The notes below the pieces were generated by a model, which was given only the letters and a program-made list of their open reading frames with translations, did not search any database and was not told the origin of the DNA. 64,000 bases of DNA from positions 37,268,432-37,332,431 of the forward strand of contig CM064417.1 of the NCBI GenBank assembly GCA_032690845.1, given 5' to 3'. Shown here piece after piece: positions 34,878 to 46,064 of this stretch (positions are counted from its first letter, which is position 1; each line of letters begins with the position of its first letter). The position numbers and the translations under genes are program-made. The DNA is from Eleusine coracana subsp. coracana. Its lineage: Eukaryota > Streptophyta > Magnoliopsida > Poales > Poaceae.

Positions 34878-37064
34878 TAACAACAAAAGACGAACCGAGC
34901 TAGCTGGAATACACAACTTGTTAGTACGAAACAGGAACCCATCCTGTATATGAAATTTGTCCCAAGGTTTGCCATCCTTACAATGCATCATAATATCACG
35001 AAAATCAGCATCATTCACATATTGATCTTTCAAAGCTTGCAAACCAAAGATTTTAAAGTCTAATTGGGACAGTATCATATAACGACGAGACAAAGCACCG
35101 ACAATCGCATTTTCCTTCCTGTTTTTATGTTTAATGATGTACGGAAAAGATTCAATAAATTCAACCCAATTAGCATAACGACGGTTCAGATTAGTTTGGG
35201 TTCTAATATGTTTCAAAGCCTCATGATCAGAATGAATAATAAATTCGTGAGGCCATAAATAATGCTGCCATGTTTGCAAAGTTTTTACTAAAGCATAAAG
35301 TTCTTTATCATAAGTGGAATATTTAAGAGCCGCACCACTTAACTTCTCATTAAAATAAGCAATGGGTTTATGATCTTGCAACAAAACAGCACCTAAACCA
35401 ATTCCACTAGCATCACATTCTAATTTAAATAATTTATCAAAATTAGGCAATTGTAAGAGAGGAGCATGAGTTAACCGTTCCTTTAAAGTGTTGAATGCGT
35501 CGTCTTGTGGTGCGTCCCACTCAAATGACGCACCCTTCTTGGTCAGCTCATGTAATGGTGCAGCAATAGAACTAAAATCCCGCACAAAACGACGATAGAA
35601 GCCTGCAAGACCAAGAAAACTGTGAACCTGTGTGACCGTCGTCAGTTGGGGCCAACTCTGAATGGCGTCCACCTTGTTGCTATCCACCTCAATGCCCTGT
35701 GGAGTAACAACATATCCAAGAAACGAAACACGTTGTGTGCAAAAAGTGCAGTTTTTCATGTTCCCAAACAAGTGAGCAGCACGTAAAGCATCAAAAACAG
35801 CACGCAAATGATCTAAATGCTCATTCATGGATTTGCTGTATATAAGGATATCATCAAAATAGACAACAATAAATATTCCAATTAAAGGGCGAAGAACTTC
35901 ATTCATTAAGCGCATAAAAGTGCTAGGAGCATTAGACAATCCAAACGGCATAACCAACCATTCATACAAGCCAAATTTAGTTTTAAAAGCCGTTTTCCAT
36001 TCATCTCCTAATTTCATTCTTATCTGATGGTAACCACTACGCAAATCAACCTTAGAGAAAATTGTGGCATCACTAAGTTTATCAAGCATATCATCAAGAC
36101 GTGGTATAGGATATCGATAACAAATTGTAATATTGTTAATTGCACGACAATCTACATACATACGCCAAGAATCATCTTTCTTAGTAACAAGCAAAACAGG
36201 AACCGAACAAGGGTTGAGAGACTCACGAATGTAACCTTTATCAAGCAATGCCTGCACTTGACGCTGAATTTCTTTCGTCTCCTGAGGATTTGTGCGGTAC
36301 GGGGCGCAATTAGGAAGCTATGCGCCTGGAATTAAATCAATCTGATGTTCTATGCCACGAATAGGAGGAAGACCCAGTGATAATTTAGCGGGAAAAACAT
36401 CTTTATAGTCCTGCAAAAGGTTAGCAATAGCAGGAGGAATATGCAACATAGGCGCCTCATCTAGTGAAACAAGCATACGAGAGCAAACTAGCGCATAGCA
36501 AAGCAGATTAGCATCATGTAATTCATCAAAATCAGCACGTATAGCAAGCAAGATTGGGTTATTCAGTTTGATCTCATGTCGAACAGGTGCAACAGGAGGC
36601 GATGTAACCAATTTTGCAGCTTTTGTCGCTCGAGCAATATCATCTTTAAGAACTTGTTCAGGTGTCATAGAATGAATAACAATTTTCTAACCCTTAAACA
36701 TGAAGGAATAATAATTGGAGCCACCATGATGAACACTATCAAATTCATATTGCCAAGGACGGCCAAGCAACAAAGAGCATGCTTCCATTGGAACAACATC
36801 ACAATTTACAAAATCACAATAGGCGCCAAGAGAGAAAGGAACACGTATCGAGCGTGTTACCTTTATTTTGCCGCCATCATTAAGCCATTGAACGTGATAA
36901 GGATGCGGATGCTTCCTTGTTGACAATGACAACTGCTCCACCAAGGTCGTACTAGCCAAATTGTTGCAACTGCTACCATCGATGATTATACGGACCGCTC
37001 GTTCTTGCACAACGCCTTTGATATGAAAAATGTTGTGACGCTGATGCTTTTCATCCTGAACGAC
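34875..37064 (-). pseudogene. Gypsy protease, reverse transcriptase and RNase H
   Basis: One minus-strand frame interrupted by TAG at 36689-36687, 36320-36318 and 34877-34875. The protease part reads RIIIDGSSCNNLAS (aspartate site degenerate around DGSS) and LLLGRPWQYE. RT has VLLVTKKDDSWRMYVDCRA, KVDLRSGYHQIRM, MPFGLSNAPSTFMRLMN and YFDDILIYS (usually YVDDIL). RNase H-like sequence includes LECDASGIGLGAVLLQ, then YSTYDKELYALVKTLQTWQH and IIHSDHEALKHI. This is the replication enzyme block. Residue-level decay is light apart from the stops. Confidence 0.88.
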
Positions 37065-38321
37065 CTATGTACTAAGAACACGCTGCACAACAAGAGTTGC
37101 ATACCTGTCAGCGGCACTAGAGTCGACATGAAGCTCCGTATTATCTGCATGATTAGTGGCAAGCATAGTCTGCTGAATATCCTCAGAATCACTAGCAGAA
37201 GAATACCCACTGTCATCATGAATCAACATAGTTCGTTTATTTGGACAATCGCGTATCACATGACCAAATCCTCGACAACGGTGACACTGAATATCACGAG
37301 CTCGTCTAGACGACGAGGAGGACAGCACGATCGAGGCAGATTTGGCCATGGATGGAGCACTCGACTTGGACGTGGTCGAGGAGTGGTCGCGCGGCGTGGA
37401 AGGAGGTGTCGACCGTGGAGCTGAAGGCGTCTTGGACCCTACAAAAATGTTAGGTCTTGACGAAGATTGTCGATCCTGCACTTCACGTTCAGCTTTACAA
37501 GCATATTCAAATAAGGTGGTCATATCATCATAATGCTTATAATCAAGAATATTCTGAATTTCATGATTTAACCCACCCCTAAAGCGAGCCATAGCAGCAT
37601 CATCCAGTTCAACTAAACCACAGCGAATCATACCCTTTTGCAAAGCTTGATAATAATCCTCTACGGAAAGTGAACCTTGTTGAAAATGCTGCATTTGATT
37701 AAGCAAATCTCTAGCATAATATGACGGCACAAAACGATGATGCATAGTAGCTTTTAATGCCGTCCAAGTGGCTGGAATATTATCAGGATATCTTTGTCTA
37801 TACTCACGCCACCAAAGTAAAGCAAATTCAGTAAATTCACTAATACCAGCCTTAACTTGTAAATTAGCAGGAATATCATGGCATGCAAATTTTTGTTCAA
37901 CCTCTAATTCCCAATCAAGATAAGCACCCGGATCATATTTGCCATTAAAAATGGGAATACAAAATTTTATTTTGGCAAAAGAATCATTAATAGGAACACG
38001 TACCCTACGAGCACGACCACGGCGATTGTCGTCGTCCTGCTCGGTGTCGGCGCCGTAGTCACGTGCATTTTGCAACTCCATGAGTTGTGTCGTCATGGTC
38101 CCAAGCTACGTTGACATGGCCTCAAGACAAGTCATGATCGTCGCGAGCGTGGTGTGGGCAGCCGTATCAGCGAGGTCCAGTTGATCAAAACGCTCATTCG
38201 ACGAAATGACCGTAGAGTCAAATCTCTCGTGCATCGTCTTCATGTCGTTTTGTAGACTATCAACCTGTGCCTGGACATCCTGGAGGGTGAGCTCCTCTAA
38301 CTTCGAGCTATTTTCTGCCAT
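37065..38321 (-). pseudogene. Gypsy gag with a CCHC knuckle
   Basis: Starts at the minus-strand ATG 38321 (MAENSSKLEELTLQDVQAQV). An in-frame TAG at 38108-38106 is followed in the same frame by LGTMTTQLMELQNARDYG. The capsid-like retrotransposon gag domain has YLDWELEVEQKF, then LLWWREYRQRYPDNIP and YYARDLLNQMQHFQQGSLS. A Ser/Pro-rich linker leads to the zinc knuckle CHRCRGFGHVIRDC near 37270-37230. The gag part ends at another TAG (37067-37065), but the frame stays open into protease, so gag and pol were probably one polyprotein. Confidence 0.87.
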
Positions 38322-39239
38322 AGAAACACAAGCAATACAAAAAGCGGGATCCTACAACGAGAGGTGAGTGGTGGATGAAAAGCTCAATCAAAAAGCTGTT
38401 ATCAAATTCTTACCCGTCCTTATCAAGCATGCAAGCGTGAACTGCAACCACAGGTAAAACCGATGGAAGATTGGAGGAGCGATTGCGTGGTGAAACAAAA
38501 ACCTGCTCGTAGTAAAAAATTTGTGGGGCTGGGAGGCTGCACTCAATCCAAGGGTTAGCACAATTCAAACAATAACTGCAAAGCTGAATAATGATGCTAA
38601 ACGTGAAAAGATTGCTGCCAGTACAAGTGCAAGAGGAAGGAAGAAGGATCAAAACGAAGTGCAGCAAGAACGCGTCGCCTGTGTTGCTCGGTCGCTCTTT
38701 TTTTTTTCTTTTTTTTCTCTTTTTTTTTATACCTTTTTCTGAAAATATAAACAATGATACCTCAAATGAGCAATTAAGCACAAGCGCTTTTTTTAGGCAG
38801 GGGTAGAATAGTAATTAAAAGATTATGAAACCGAACAGAACCAACCACAGGGCGAGGCGAGTGGGTCACGACGTAACCGAGTAGAACTCGATCGGCGAGG
38901 CAGTGATTGACCTGGACTCACGGTGCAGCGGAAAAAATTGGCAAGCGATCGGCTGACCACAACTTGGCAAGCGAGACGGGATAAACAGACGCGGCGGAAA
39001 GCAAACTATGGTGGTGAAAGCACGCGTCACGACGGAAGGATATGATGATGATGGGGAGAAAACGATAGAACACAGTGTACCAACAACGATCAAAAGCGAA
39101 AGCACAAAAACTCAACAACGCAAATTATTGAACGAAAGTGCGAGGCTCAAAAACCGTACTAGGGTAAACTTTTTTTGTTGTTTTTGGTTTATATGGACTT
39201 GAATAAACTCACCGAGAAACACTGGAATCTGATACCACT
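38322..39239 (-). other. 5' untranslated region of the gypsy element
   Basis: Lies between the primer site at 39237-39228 and the gag ATG at 38321. It includes T/C-rich runs at about 38697-38740. Short frames here have no recognisable domain. Confidence 0.7.
39228..39237 (-). promoter_or_regulatory. Primer-binding site of the gypsy element
   Basis: TGGTATCAGA on the minus strand, two bases inside the 5' LTR. It matches the first ten bases of the tRNA-iMet type site and then diverges (TTCC). Confidence 0.85.
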
Positions 39240-39880
39240 TGATATATGTAGAGTGCCCGATCTTTCGGTGAGTGGAGATAACTTCGATTTGGTGGATGTT
39301 GACCCTCATATGATCCGATTACGATGAGCAAGCCGAAGCGCCAATGCAATCGCTGAACCAACTTTCGAAGGATATTAACCTTGCGGTAAACAAGATCAAC
39401 CTGATCACGAGGATCAATTCTTACACGCAATCGAAGAACGAGCAAGAATTAGAGGCGAGCAATCTGATGTATTGCACGAAGATGGAGTTCTGAATTCACG
39501 TCGAGAGACGGGTGTATAGCTAAGCTAAACTTAAAAAAAACTCAAAGATTGCAAGGGGTGCAGCCCTTGACTAAATAGGGCGAGGATGAGGCATCTAGGG
39601 CCGGCTGAAGTGGAGAGGCGCGCGGTGGAGAGGGAGTCGCGCGACTTGGGCCACGTGGGTCTTCGGGCGGTGTCATCCTGGGCCGTCGTTCCTTAGCATG
39701 AAAACCGTCTTCAATTCCTGGGCTCGAGCTCTAGTGATTGGGCCCTTGTACTTCGTCGTCTCATTAGAAGATGGATCCGTAACTCGAGGAGGCGCGACGA
39801 CGAGAGGTGGAGGCGTGACAACTTGGTTTGGCGTGCCATCTTCCGTCGTCATTATTCGTATGTCGTTGATGTCCTCATTA
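39240..39880 (-). repeat. 5' LTR of the gypsy element
   Basis: 641 bp, from TGATATATGTAGAG to CCTCATTA on the + strand (terminal CA mutated to TA). Differences from the other LTR include many C/T and G/A changes. Confidence 0.9.
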
Positions 39881-40299
39881 TTTGGCCACCCCCTGCACAT
39901 AACAGAAATTATCCTGAATGAAACGACCTTTGATAAAGGCGCTCTGGTTAGGCTGAATCAGAAGTGAGAGGTAAGAGGCTAGCCTACGTGCTAGCCCCTT
40001 GGAGAAAAGCTTCCCAGAACTATGTATAAGGCTGATGGGACGATAGTCCCCAACTTCCTCGCCCCTGCTTCCTTAGGCAGAAGGATAAGGAGGGTGTCAT
40101 TTAGGTGATGTAGGCTCCTTCTGTCTAACATAAAAAGGGCTCGGAAGGCCTCGACCACATCCCCCTTAATGACCGGCCACGCCGACTGGTAGAAACGACC
40201 AATGAAACCATTAGGTCCAGGCGCCTTGTTTGGCGGTAGGTCTCTGATAAGCTCCCAAATCTCATCCTCAGAGAAAGGTGCCACTAAGGCATCTAGGTC
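39881..40299 (-). pseudogene. LINE ORF2, start of the RT domain (5' part)
   Basis: Minus strand: DALVAPFSEDEIWELI and LPPNKAPGPNGFIGRFYQ, then a frameshift near 40070. After it, DYRPISLIHSSGKLFSKGLA and QPNQSAFIKGRFIQDNF continue in another frame to CYVQGVAK at the gypsy insertion. The reading resumes at KELYRRKRQKILCKIDISKA on the far side (34013 downward), showing that both parts are one LINE. Confidence 0.88.
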
Positions 40300-40314
40300 G
40301 ACCGCTAAAATAAA
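40300..40314. repeat. LINE target-site duplication, right copy
   Basis: GACCGCTAAAATAAA. It pairs with 32067-32080 apart from one A. Confidence 0.78.
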
Positions 40315-40458
40315 ATGGATTCATGTCACATCAATATTTTTTCTTGCCCATACGTGCTGCTATCTCTGCTTCCGTCAGCGGTGCGGTAACTTTCGTTGCT
40401 TTGAATACAACTGTAAGCAACTAGCACTCTAGCAGTAAATCATGCTTATAGTTAATTA

Positions 40459-41194
40459 CCCCTCCCCCATCCTATTATATAAGCATTCTTAGCTTTTTCA
40501 TTTAAATTTAGCAGCACAAATAAAAGACTACTTTGCTCCTCATCAATGCTTCCCATCTGCTTTCGTGTCGTCTTGTGCTTCTTCATAGCCGCCCCATCTC
40601 TCGCAACGAGCGGGAGGAAAAGCACTACCATCTTATGAGGCAGATGGATGGCAGTAGCCCCACGGTGTTGTCGAGTGAGTGAGAGGGAGGTCAGCGAGCC
40701 CGCTGGCACAATCACTCAAGGCGGAGGGAGTGCGGTTCCATCGCCGAATCCTGTTGGATCCGTGGTGGAGAGGGAGGACATCGACACGTCGGTGTGCTCC
40801 AGATCAAATTGAAGGCTGGAGAAGGGGGGGGGGCTTCTTCCGACTGCACCTCACCACCGTAGTGCCGCCACCACCATAGGTCGCATCCATAACACCCTTA
40901 GATCTACGCGTTGGCAAGCGGCAGGGAGGATGTAGCAATGGCGAGGAGGGGGCAGTAGCGAGCAACACGTCGATATATGTGGGGGAGCAGTGGCGCGCCA
41001 GGGCGACAATGAGGATTGCGTTGGAGGTGTCGGCACTGGAAAGGATTTGGCCGGTGGGCACTCATGCAAATGTGTTGTGGTGCATTGGAGAGGAGACAAA
41101 TTTAATGATTCTAGGGGCCCACTGAATCTACAAATGCTTATAATTTGAGACAAATTTGAATCCCCTAAATGATTATAATTTGGGATGGACAGAG
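40459..41194. mobile_element. Mariner/Stowaway-like element with a GC-rich interior
   Basis: The left end CCCCTCCCCCATCCTATTAT and the reverse complement of the right end (CTCTGTCCATCCCAAATTAT) are versions of the CTCCCTCCGTCCCAAA terminus, each next to TA. The roughly 735-bp interior is GC-rich between 40560 and 41060. It holds short frames on both strands with no transposase motif, so it is non-autonomous. Confidence 0.5.
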
Positions 41195-41395
41195 TAAGCA
41201 GTAGCCATTACTTTATCCAAAAGGCCATGACGAAATGCTTCTGCGCGCTACAAACAACAATGAACCTAATGTCATGACACGGTGTTGTGCCCGTACACCG
41301 AGCATAGATCATGTCATGGAAACTATTGTGATGGTATCAACTAATTTGTACGACTAATTACCAACTTTCACCATTTGTTAATGGAATATATAACG

Positions 41396-41403
41396 CCTCT
41401 GAG
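41396..41403. repeat. hAT target-site duplication, left copy
   Basis: CCTCTGAG. An exact copy lies at 44956-44963. Confidence 0.9.
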
Positions 41404-44400
41404 TATACCTGGCCATCCGGGCCGTGCTAAATAGGTTGGCCCAAAGCATGACCACTTTGGCCCAATCCGAGCATGGCCCGACACGAAAGCTTGTGGGTGG
41501 TGCCGGCATGAGGCCCGTTACTGGTCGTGCCTGAGCTTGCAGTATGGCCTGTTGTGCTAGCCCAAGCACGACCCATTTAGCCAGGCTCGATCAGGGACGA
41601 CAGCCGGCCCGAGTAGCCCGTGGTGGCCGGCACGACCCACCAATGACCCATGAGGGCAAACCCTAAACCGCCCACCCCCGCTATATAAGCGTGTGGTGCG
41701 CGGCCACCCCAAACCCTAGCTCATTTCCGCCATGCCGCACCCGCCTCGGCTCCTCGCCTCCTCCTTCGCTCCTCGCCGTTTCGCCCATGCCGACTCGCTG
41801 TGCGCTCGTCGGCCCATGCCTCCCCCTCCTCTCCTCCTCTCCTCTTGTCCTCCACACCTCAACGACATGGACGCCGGTAGCCTCTAGCCTAGTCGGCCAC
41901 AAGACTGACACCCCACAACCTCCACTCCATTTCCCGTCCTCCAGATCTGGTTGAGTACAATTGACTCACCTCATGGTGATCCAAATCTGAGGCTCGCGGT
42001 TGCTTTTCTAGTGACCTCGATCTCGGGGTTGACTCTGATGGAGGACTACACCATCAACGATGACTTTTGCGCCCAAGGTTTGCAGGGGGATGACTTCAAT
42101 GACATTGCCAGTGGAGCCGAGGCTCTTCTTGGAGCTTCGGCTTCTAGCCCGATCGATGTCGAAGACGGCAGCCCCACGGTAAGCACGACGAAGAAGGCAC
42201 AATGCTCTAGGGCCACCACCTCTGACGTGTGGAACGACATGGAGGAGGTCAATGAACTCTAGGACAGTAAGTTGGTAAGGGTATGTGTCATCTGTAACTT
42301 CTACAAAACTCGTCTCTCTGCATCTTTTAATGGTGGCACTGGCCATTTGCGTTGTCATATCCTTTATTGCAAGAAGAAAGTTGTTGCTAGTAGCTCATTT
42401 TCTCAATCCTATTTGCATTTTGATTCTACTGGCAATGTTGAACATTTTGTGTACAATCCTATGGTAGCTAGGACTGAGCTTGTTCATTTGATTGCTAGAC
42501 TTGATTTAGCTTTGAATATCGGTGAACAACTTGCATGGGGGGATTACATTGGGACTGCTTTGGGACTGCTTTTTGCCCTGGCTATATTCAGGTTTCTAGA
42601 CAGACTACTACTAGGGATGCTAGTACCTTTTTTTATGTTAAGCAATCTGTTGTGAAGCAAATGTTTGAACAATGTACTTGTGTTTGCTTGACTTCTGATA
42701 TTTGGTCTGGTAATTTAAAGGAAGACTATCTTTGTGTTGTCTTTCATTTTGTAACTGATGATTGGGAATTAGAGAAGTGCATTATTGGCATGAGACTGAT
42801 TGATTGTTCTCATAATGGAGTTAATATTGCTGAACGTATATTGCAAATTCTTTCTGAGTATGACATGGTTGATAAAGTTCTATCCATTACACTTGATAAT
42901 GCTTCTGTTAATGTTGCTGCTATCAGAGAATTAACCCCTCATCTGGTACCATATGTTGGTTCTACTAATGCTTCTACTAATCCTTCTGGAAATGGTAGTG
43001 ATGTTCAAAATGCACCTATTAATGGTTTGTTGCATCAATGTTGTGCATGTCATATCATTAATCTAATTGTTAAGTCTGGCTGCATATGATCAAGGCCGAG
43101 TTAGAGGATTTTCGTAAAGCAATTTCATGGCTTAACTCTTCTAACCAGCGTATTACTATTTTTAAATCTTTTTGCATTACACACAATGTACGTCGTCAAA
43201 AGTTTGGTTTAGACATAAATGTTAGATGAAATGTAACTTACCTTATGCTTAAACATATACTCCCATACAAGAACACCTTTTCTGTGTTTATTAGTGCTAA
43301 TTATCCACTAGGACCGAATGGTGAGCCATTGCTAATAGAGGATCACTGATATGTTGCTGAAAGTATGTTCAAGTTCCTGGGGCTGTTCTACTTATCCACT
43401 GTTTCACTCTCTGGTATTTACTATCCAACATCTCCATTAATGATGCATGCTATTATTGAGATTGCTGATCATTTGAACCAGTTTGAGAATGATGAAAGGT
43501 TTAGAGCAGTTGTTATTCCAATGAAAAATAAGTTTCTCAAGTATTAGGGTAACATTCCTATCTTGTAATCTCTTGCATTCATTTTGGATACTAGGACTAA
43601 GTTGACTGGTTTTACTAAGGCATTACAATTTATGACTACTGCTCTTAACTGTGATTACAAAGATTATTACCAGCTAGTCAGAATTGAGTTAGCTAACTTG
43701 TTTTTCAAGTACGAGGTTAAATTTGGTGTAGTTCGGTTGTAAAGACCAACACAACCTACAAATGGAGGAGGTAAGAAGGTATGTTCATGGAATAGGTTAT
43801 TTGGACGGCCACCTATACCTACACCTGCATCTGGATCTCCATCTCCTTCTGTTTCTGCATCTGCCTCTTTACTTATTGTTTCTGAGTTAACAAATTATCT
43901 AGAAAGTGATATTGTTAGCCAGTTTGATGATTTATTTAACATTCTTTCATGGTGGCATTATAAAAAATAAACCTTTCTTGTGTTATCTATTTTAGCTAAA
44001 GACATCATGATTATTACTGTTTCCACTATCTCGTCGGAGTCTGCTTTCAGTTTGTGTGGCAGGTTACTCGAGGCCCTCGATGGAACCTATCTTCAGAACA
44101 TGTGGAGATCATGTCCTTGATAAAAGACTGGGAGCAAGATGATGCTCAAGAGCAGCACAAGATGGAGAACAAGGAGCTTGAAGAAAAGATGACCAACATG
44201 TTCTTGGATGGTTATGGACCTGATGGCCTGCTGGTGGTATTGCTGCTGGTGGAGCTGGTACTTGATTAGTTCCTTAGTGTTTTGCTGGTGGTGTGGTGCT
44301 GGTATTTTGAGAAATAGAGATTCCTAAAAGAGATGTGGTTGTACTCTTTTCCCCCTTAGGGTTTTATCCTCAAAGAGGTTTTACCTAAGAGTTTTTAATG

Positions 44401-44955
44401 AGGCAGCCATCTTGTAATCTTCTAGAATAGCTCTTTATAAAGCCTGGTGATCTCCTAAGACATAGTGATAATTTATAATATAATTTACTTTTTGAACTTG
44501 AGACTTGAGGATTGAATATGAATGTCACTATGTTGTATGTTATGTACTTATGTTACTTCTTGTCAATTTTGCTCTGAGGTGTGTCGGTAATGACTTTGAA
44601 TTTGATTTTGGTTTCTATCTTGGTGACTTAGTGTTTTCGGAAGTTCAGAGTTCACAATTTCACAATTGTTAATTTTGGAGTGTTCAGAGAATCACACTTC
44701 ACACTTGTCATTTTTTTTTAAGTTGTCAAGGCATAATTTGAACTGTGCCTCATGCCGACCCGACACAGAAAGTCCGTCGTGCTGACGGCTCGACATGACC
44801 CGTGTAAAGCAAGCCGTTCCATGCCTGGGCTTGGGTGCAGTCCCGTCGTGCTGGCACGACACGGTCTGTGAAATAAACGTGCCGTGCCGGGCCGCTAGTG
44901 AGAAGGCCCGAATCCGAGCCATTTCGTGTCGTGCCGGGCCCGTTGGTCAGATATA
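41404..44955 (+). mobile_element. hAT-family DNA transposon (decayed)
   Basis: A 3.55-kb element with exact 8-bp duplications CCTCTGAG. Terminal inverted repeats are TATACCTGGCCATCCGGGCC on the left and TATATCTGACCAACGGGCCC on the right (reverse complement). Both ends carry many GGCCCG/GCACG-rich words (about 41410-41640 and 44750-44940), the kind of subterminal repeat bound by hAT transposases. A transposase-like gene occupies 41951-44269 on the + strand but is broken. Confidence 0.93.
41951..44269 (+). pseudogene. hAT transposase pseudogene
   Basis: An acidic N-terminal part (41951-42262) ends in a TAG. Just after it, VRVCVICNFYKTRLSASF and GGTGHLRCHI form a BED-type zinc finger that binds transposon ends. 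The catalytic region (42600-43089) shows LTSDIWSGNLKEDYL, ITLDNASVN and CCACHIINLIVKSGC. A TGA at 43087-43089 and further stops follow. The C-terminal hAT dimerisation signature FNILSWWHYKK and STISSESAFSLCGRL lies at about 43937-44065, again with a stop between. Motif order and spacing fit Ac/Tam3/Tip100-like transposases. No complete protein can be made. Confidence 0.85.
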
Positions 44956-44963
44956 CCTCTGAG
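44956..44963. repeat. hAT target-site duplication, right copy
   Basis: CCTCTGAG, identical to 41396-41403. Confidence 0.9.
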
Positions 44964-45062
44964 CAAAAGAAAATGACCTTTCTTCATAGGTAATATTTGC
45001 TAGTGTAAATCGATACACAATGCAATAATGTCAATCGACCATCAGAAACTCCCTGCGTAATC

Positions 45063-45242
45063 AGGGGCGAAGCTTAGTTAGGGCCATTTGGGCCATGCCC
45101 CCTGTCACAGAAAAAACGTATAATTTCATCATGTAAATGAAAGCGGCCCAAGATTTGGCCCACTAGCTGGCTCCTATGGACCCTATATTCAGCTTTCTAT
45201 GGCCCATGGCCCCTATGAAAATTCGGCCCAAGCTTCGTCACT
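45063..45242. mobile_element. GGCGAAGCTT-type MITE, copy 1
   Basis: About 180 bp beginning GGGGCGAAGCTTAGTTAGGG and ending GGCCCAAGCTTCGTCACT, so the ends are inverted. The interior is rich in GGCCCA/TGGCCC. A related copy sits in intron 1 of the B55 gene (48185-48380). Confidence 0.7.
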
Positions 45243-45555
45243 ATGGGTAATGTTATTGTTCAAAATTAGTATTCTTTTCCTTAAGGGCGGACCTAGAGGA
45301 CATATATGCCATGACATACCTTATATTTTGTCAAATATTAATATATATAATATAGAATGAGTATAAAAACATAATTTATTAACTAAATTCATAAAAATAA
45401 ATATAGTTTAACTGGTTTATTTGTCATAGTTAGTTCTAATACATAAAAATCTTGAGTTCAATTTCTAACAATATCTTTCTTTTTTGAGTAAATTTTTTAT
45501 GGTATACTCTAGGATAATCTTTTTTTTCGCGGGGGATTACGGGAATAAATCAAGC
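45243..45555. other. AT-rich spacer
   Basis: Non-coding. AGGGCGGACCTAGAGGACAT at about 45285 and TATACTCTAGGATAATC near 45510 might be ends of another small element, but this is not firm. Confidence 0.3.
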
Positions 45556-46064
45556 CACCAATTCCTTGGAAACGACAACGGAACACGATTTTTTCTTTTT
45601 TGAGAATCACGGGCCTTTCATTAGATCAGATTAGAGATCGTACAATCCTGATCAATCAGATCTCGAAGAGCTAATGGTGGTTGTAAGTGCCACTCCACCA
45701 TTGTTGCTCAAGCGAGACCTGCTTAGCACAAACATAAGCTACCCTATTACATGATCTAGGTGTATACGTAAAGGTAAACTCCCTACTGGCTGTCCATACG
45801 TAAAGGTCACCTCATTAAACGGAACACGATTAGGAAATCACAAAGGGCGAGCAAAGTAAACAGAAAAAGATTAAAAAAGAAATCCTTTTGGTTTCTTCCC
45901 TCTCCGTTGTCGTATTAGAAATGCATCAAGAGTATTAGAGCAACACCAATTCCTTGGAAACGACAACGGAACACAATTAGGAAATCACAAAGGGCGAGCA
46001 AAGTAAACAGAAAAAGATTAAAAAAGAAATCCTTTTGGTCTCTTCCCTCTCCGTTGTCGTATCA
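45556..46064. repeat. Tandem duplication upstream of the B55 gene
   Basis: Copy A (45556-45943) and copy B (45944-46064) both start CACCAATTCCTTGG and run through GGGCGAGCAAAGTAAACAG to TCTCCGTTGTCGTAT with only a few differences. Copy A is longer because it carries a LINE fragment. The 3' copy ends about 220 bp before the B55 start codon, so this is promoter or leader DNA. Confidence 0.85.
45591..45817 (-). mobile_element. Short LINE 3'-end insertion
   Basis: About 227 bp, flanked by an exact 14-bp duplication AACGGAACACGATT (45577-45590 and 45818-45831). A T-rich start (45591-45600) is the minus-strand A tail. The minus strand reads CNRVAYVCAKQVSL, like the C-terminal RNase H end of plant LINE ORF2. 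Copy B of the surrounding duplication lacks it. Confidence 0.85.

Larger units (their letters stand above)
34014..39880 (-). mobile_element. Ty3/gypsy LTR retrotransposon with integrase-core deletion
   Basis: A 5.9-kb element on the minus strand. LTRs are 34014-34653 and 39240-39880, differing at a few percent of positions by eye. The primer site TGGTATCAGA lies at 39237-39228 and a GGGGAGG polypurine tract at about 34664-34654. A 5-bp TTTGG duplication flanks it. Order is gag - protease - RT - RNase H - integrase zinc finger, as in gypsy. The DDE catalytic core of integrase is absent. Five TAG codons interrupt a single otherwise open frame from 38321 into the LTR. It sits inside the RT region of an older LINE. 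Confidence 0.93.
32081..40299 (-). mobile_element. 5'-truncated LINE, split by a gypsy element
   Basis: Non-LTR retrotransposon on the minus strand in two parts: 40299-39886 (start of RT) and 34013-32081 (rest of RT, zinc-binding RT domain, 3' end). A short T run at 32081-32088 is the minus-strand poly-A tail. Target duplications are GACCGCTAAATAAA (32067-32080) and GACCGCTAAAATAAA (40300-40314). The 5' end is missing, as is usual for LINE copies. The gypsy element at 34014-39880 interrupts it within RT. Confidence 0.88.

Noticed and set aside
45556..46064. Possibility that the upstream duplication is a pair of LTRs
   Set aside because: No primer site, polypurine tract or TG...CA ends, and the units abut each other.
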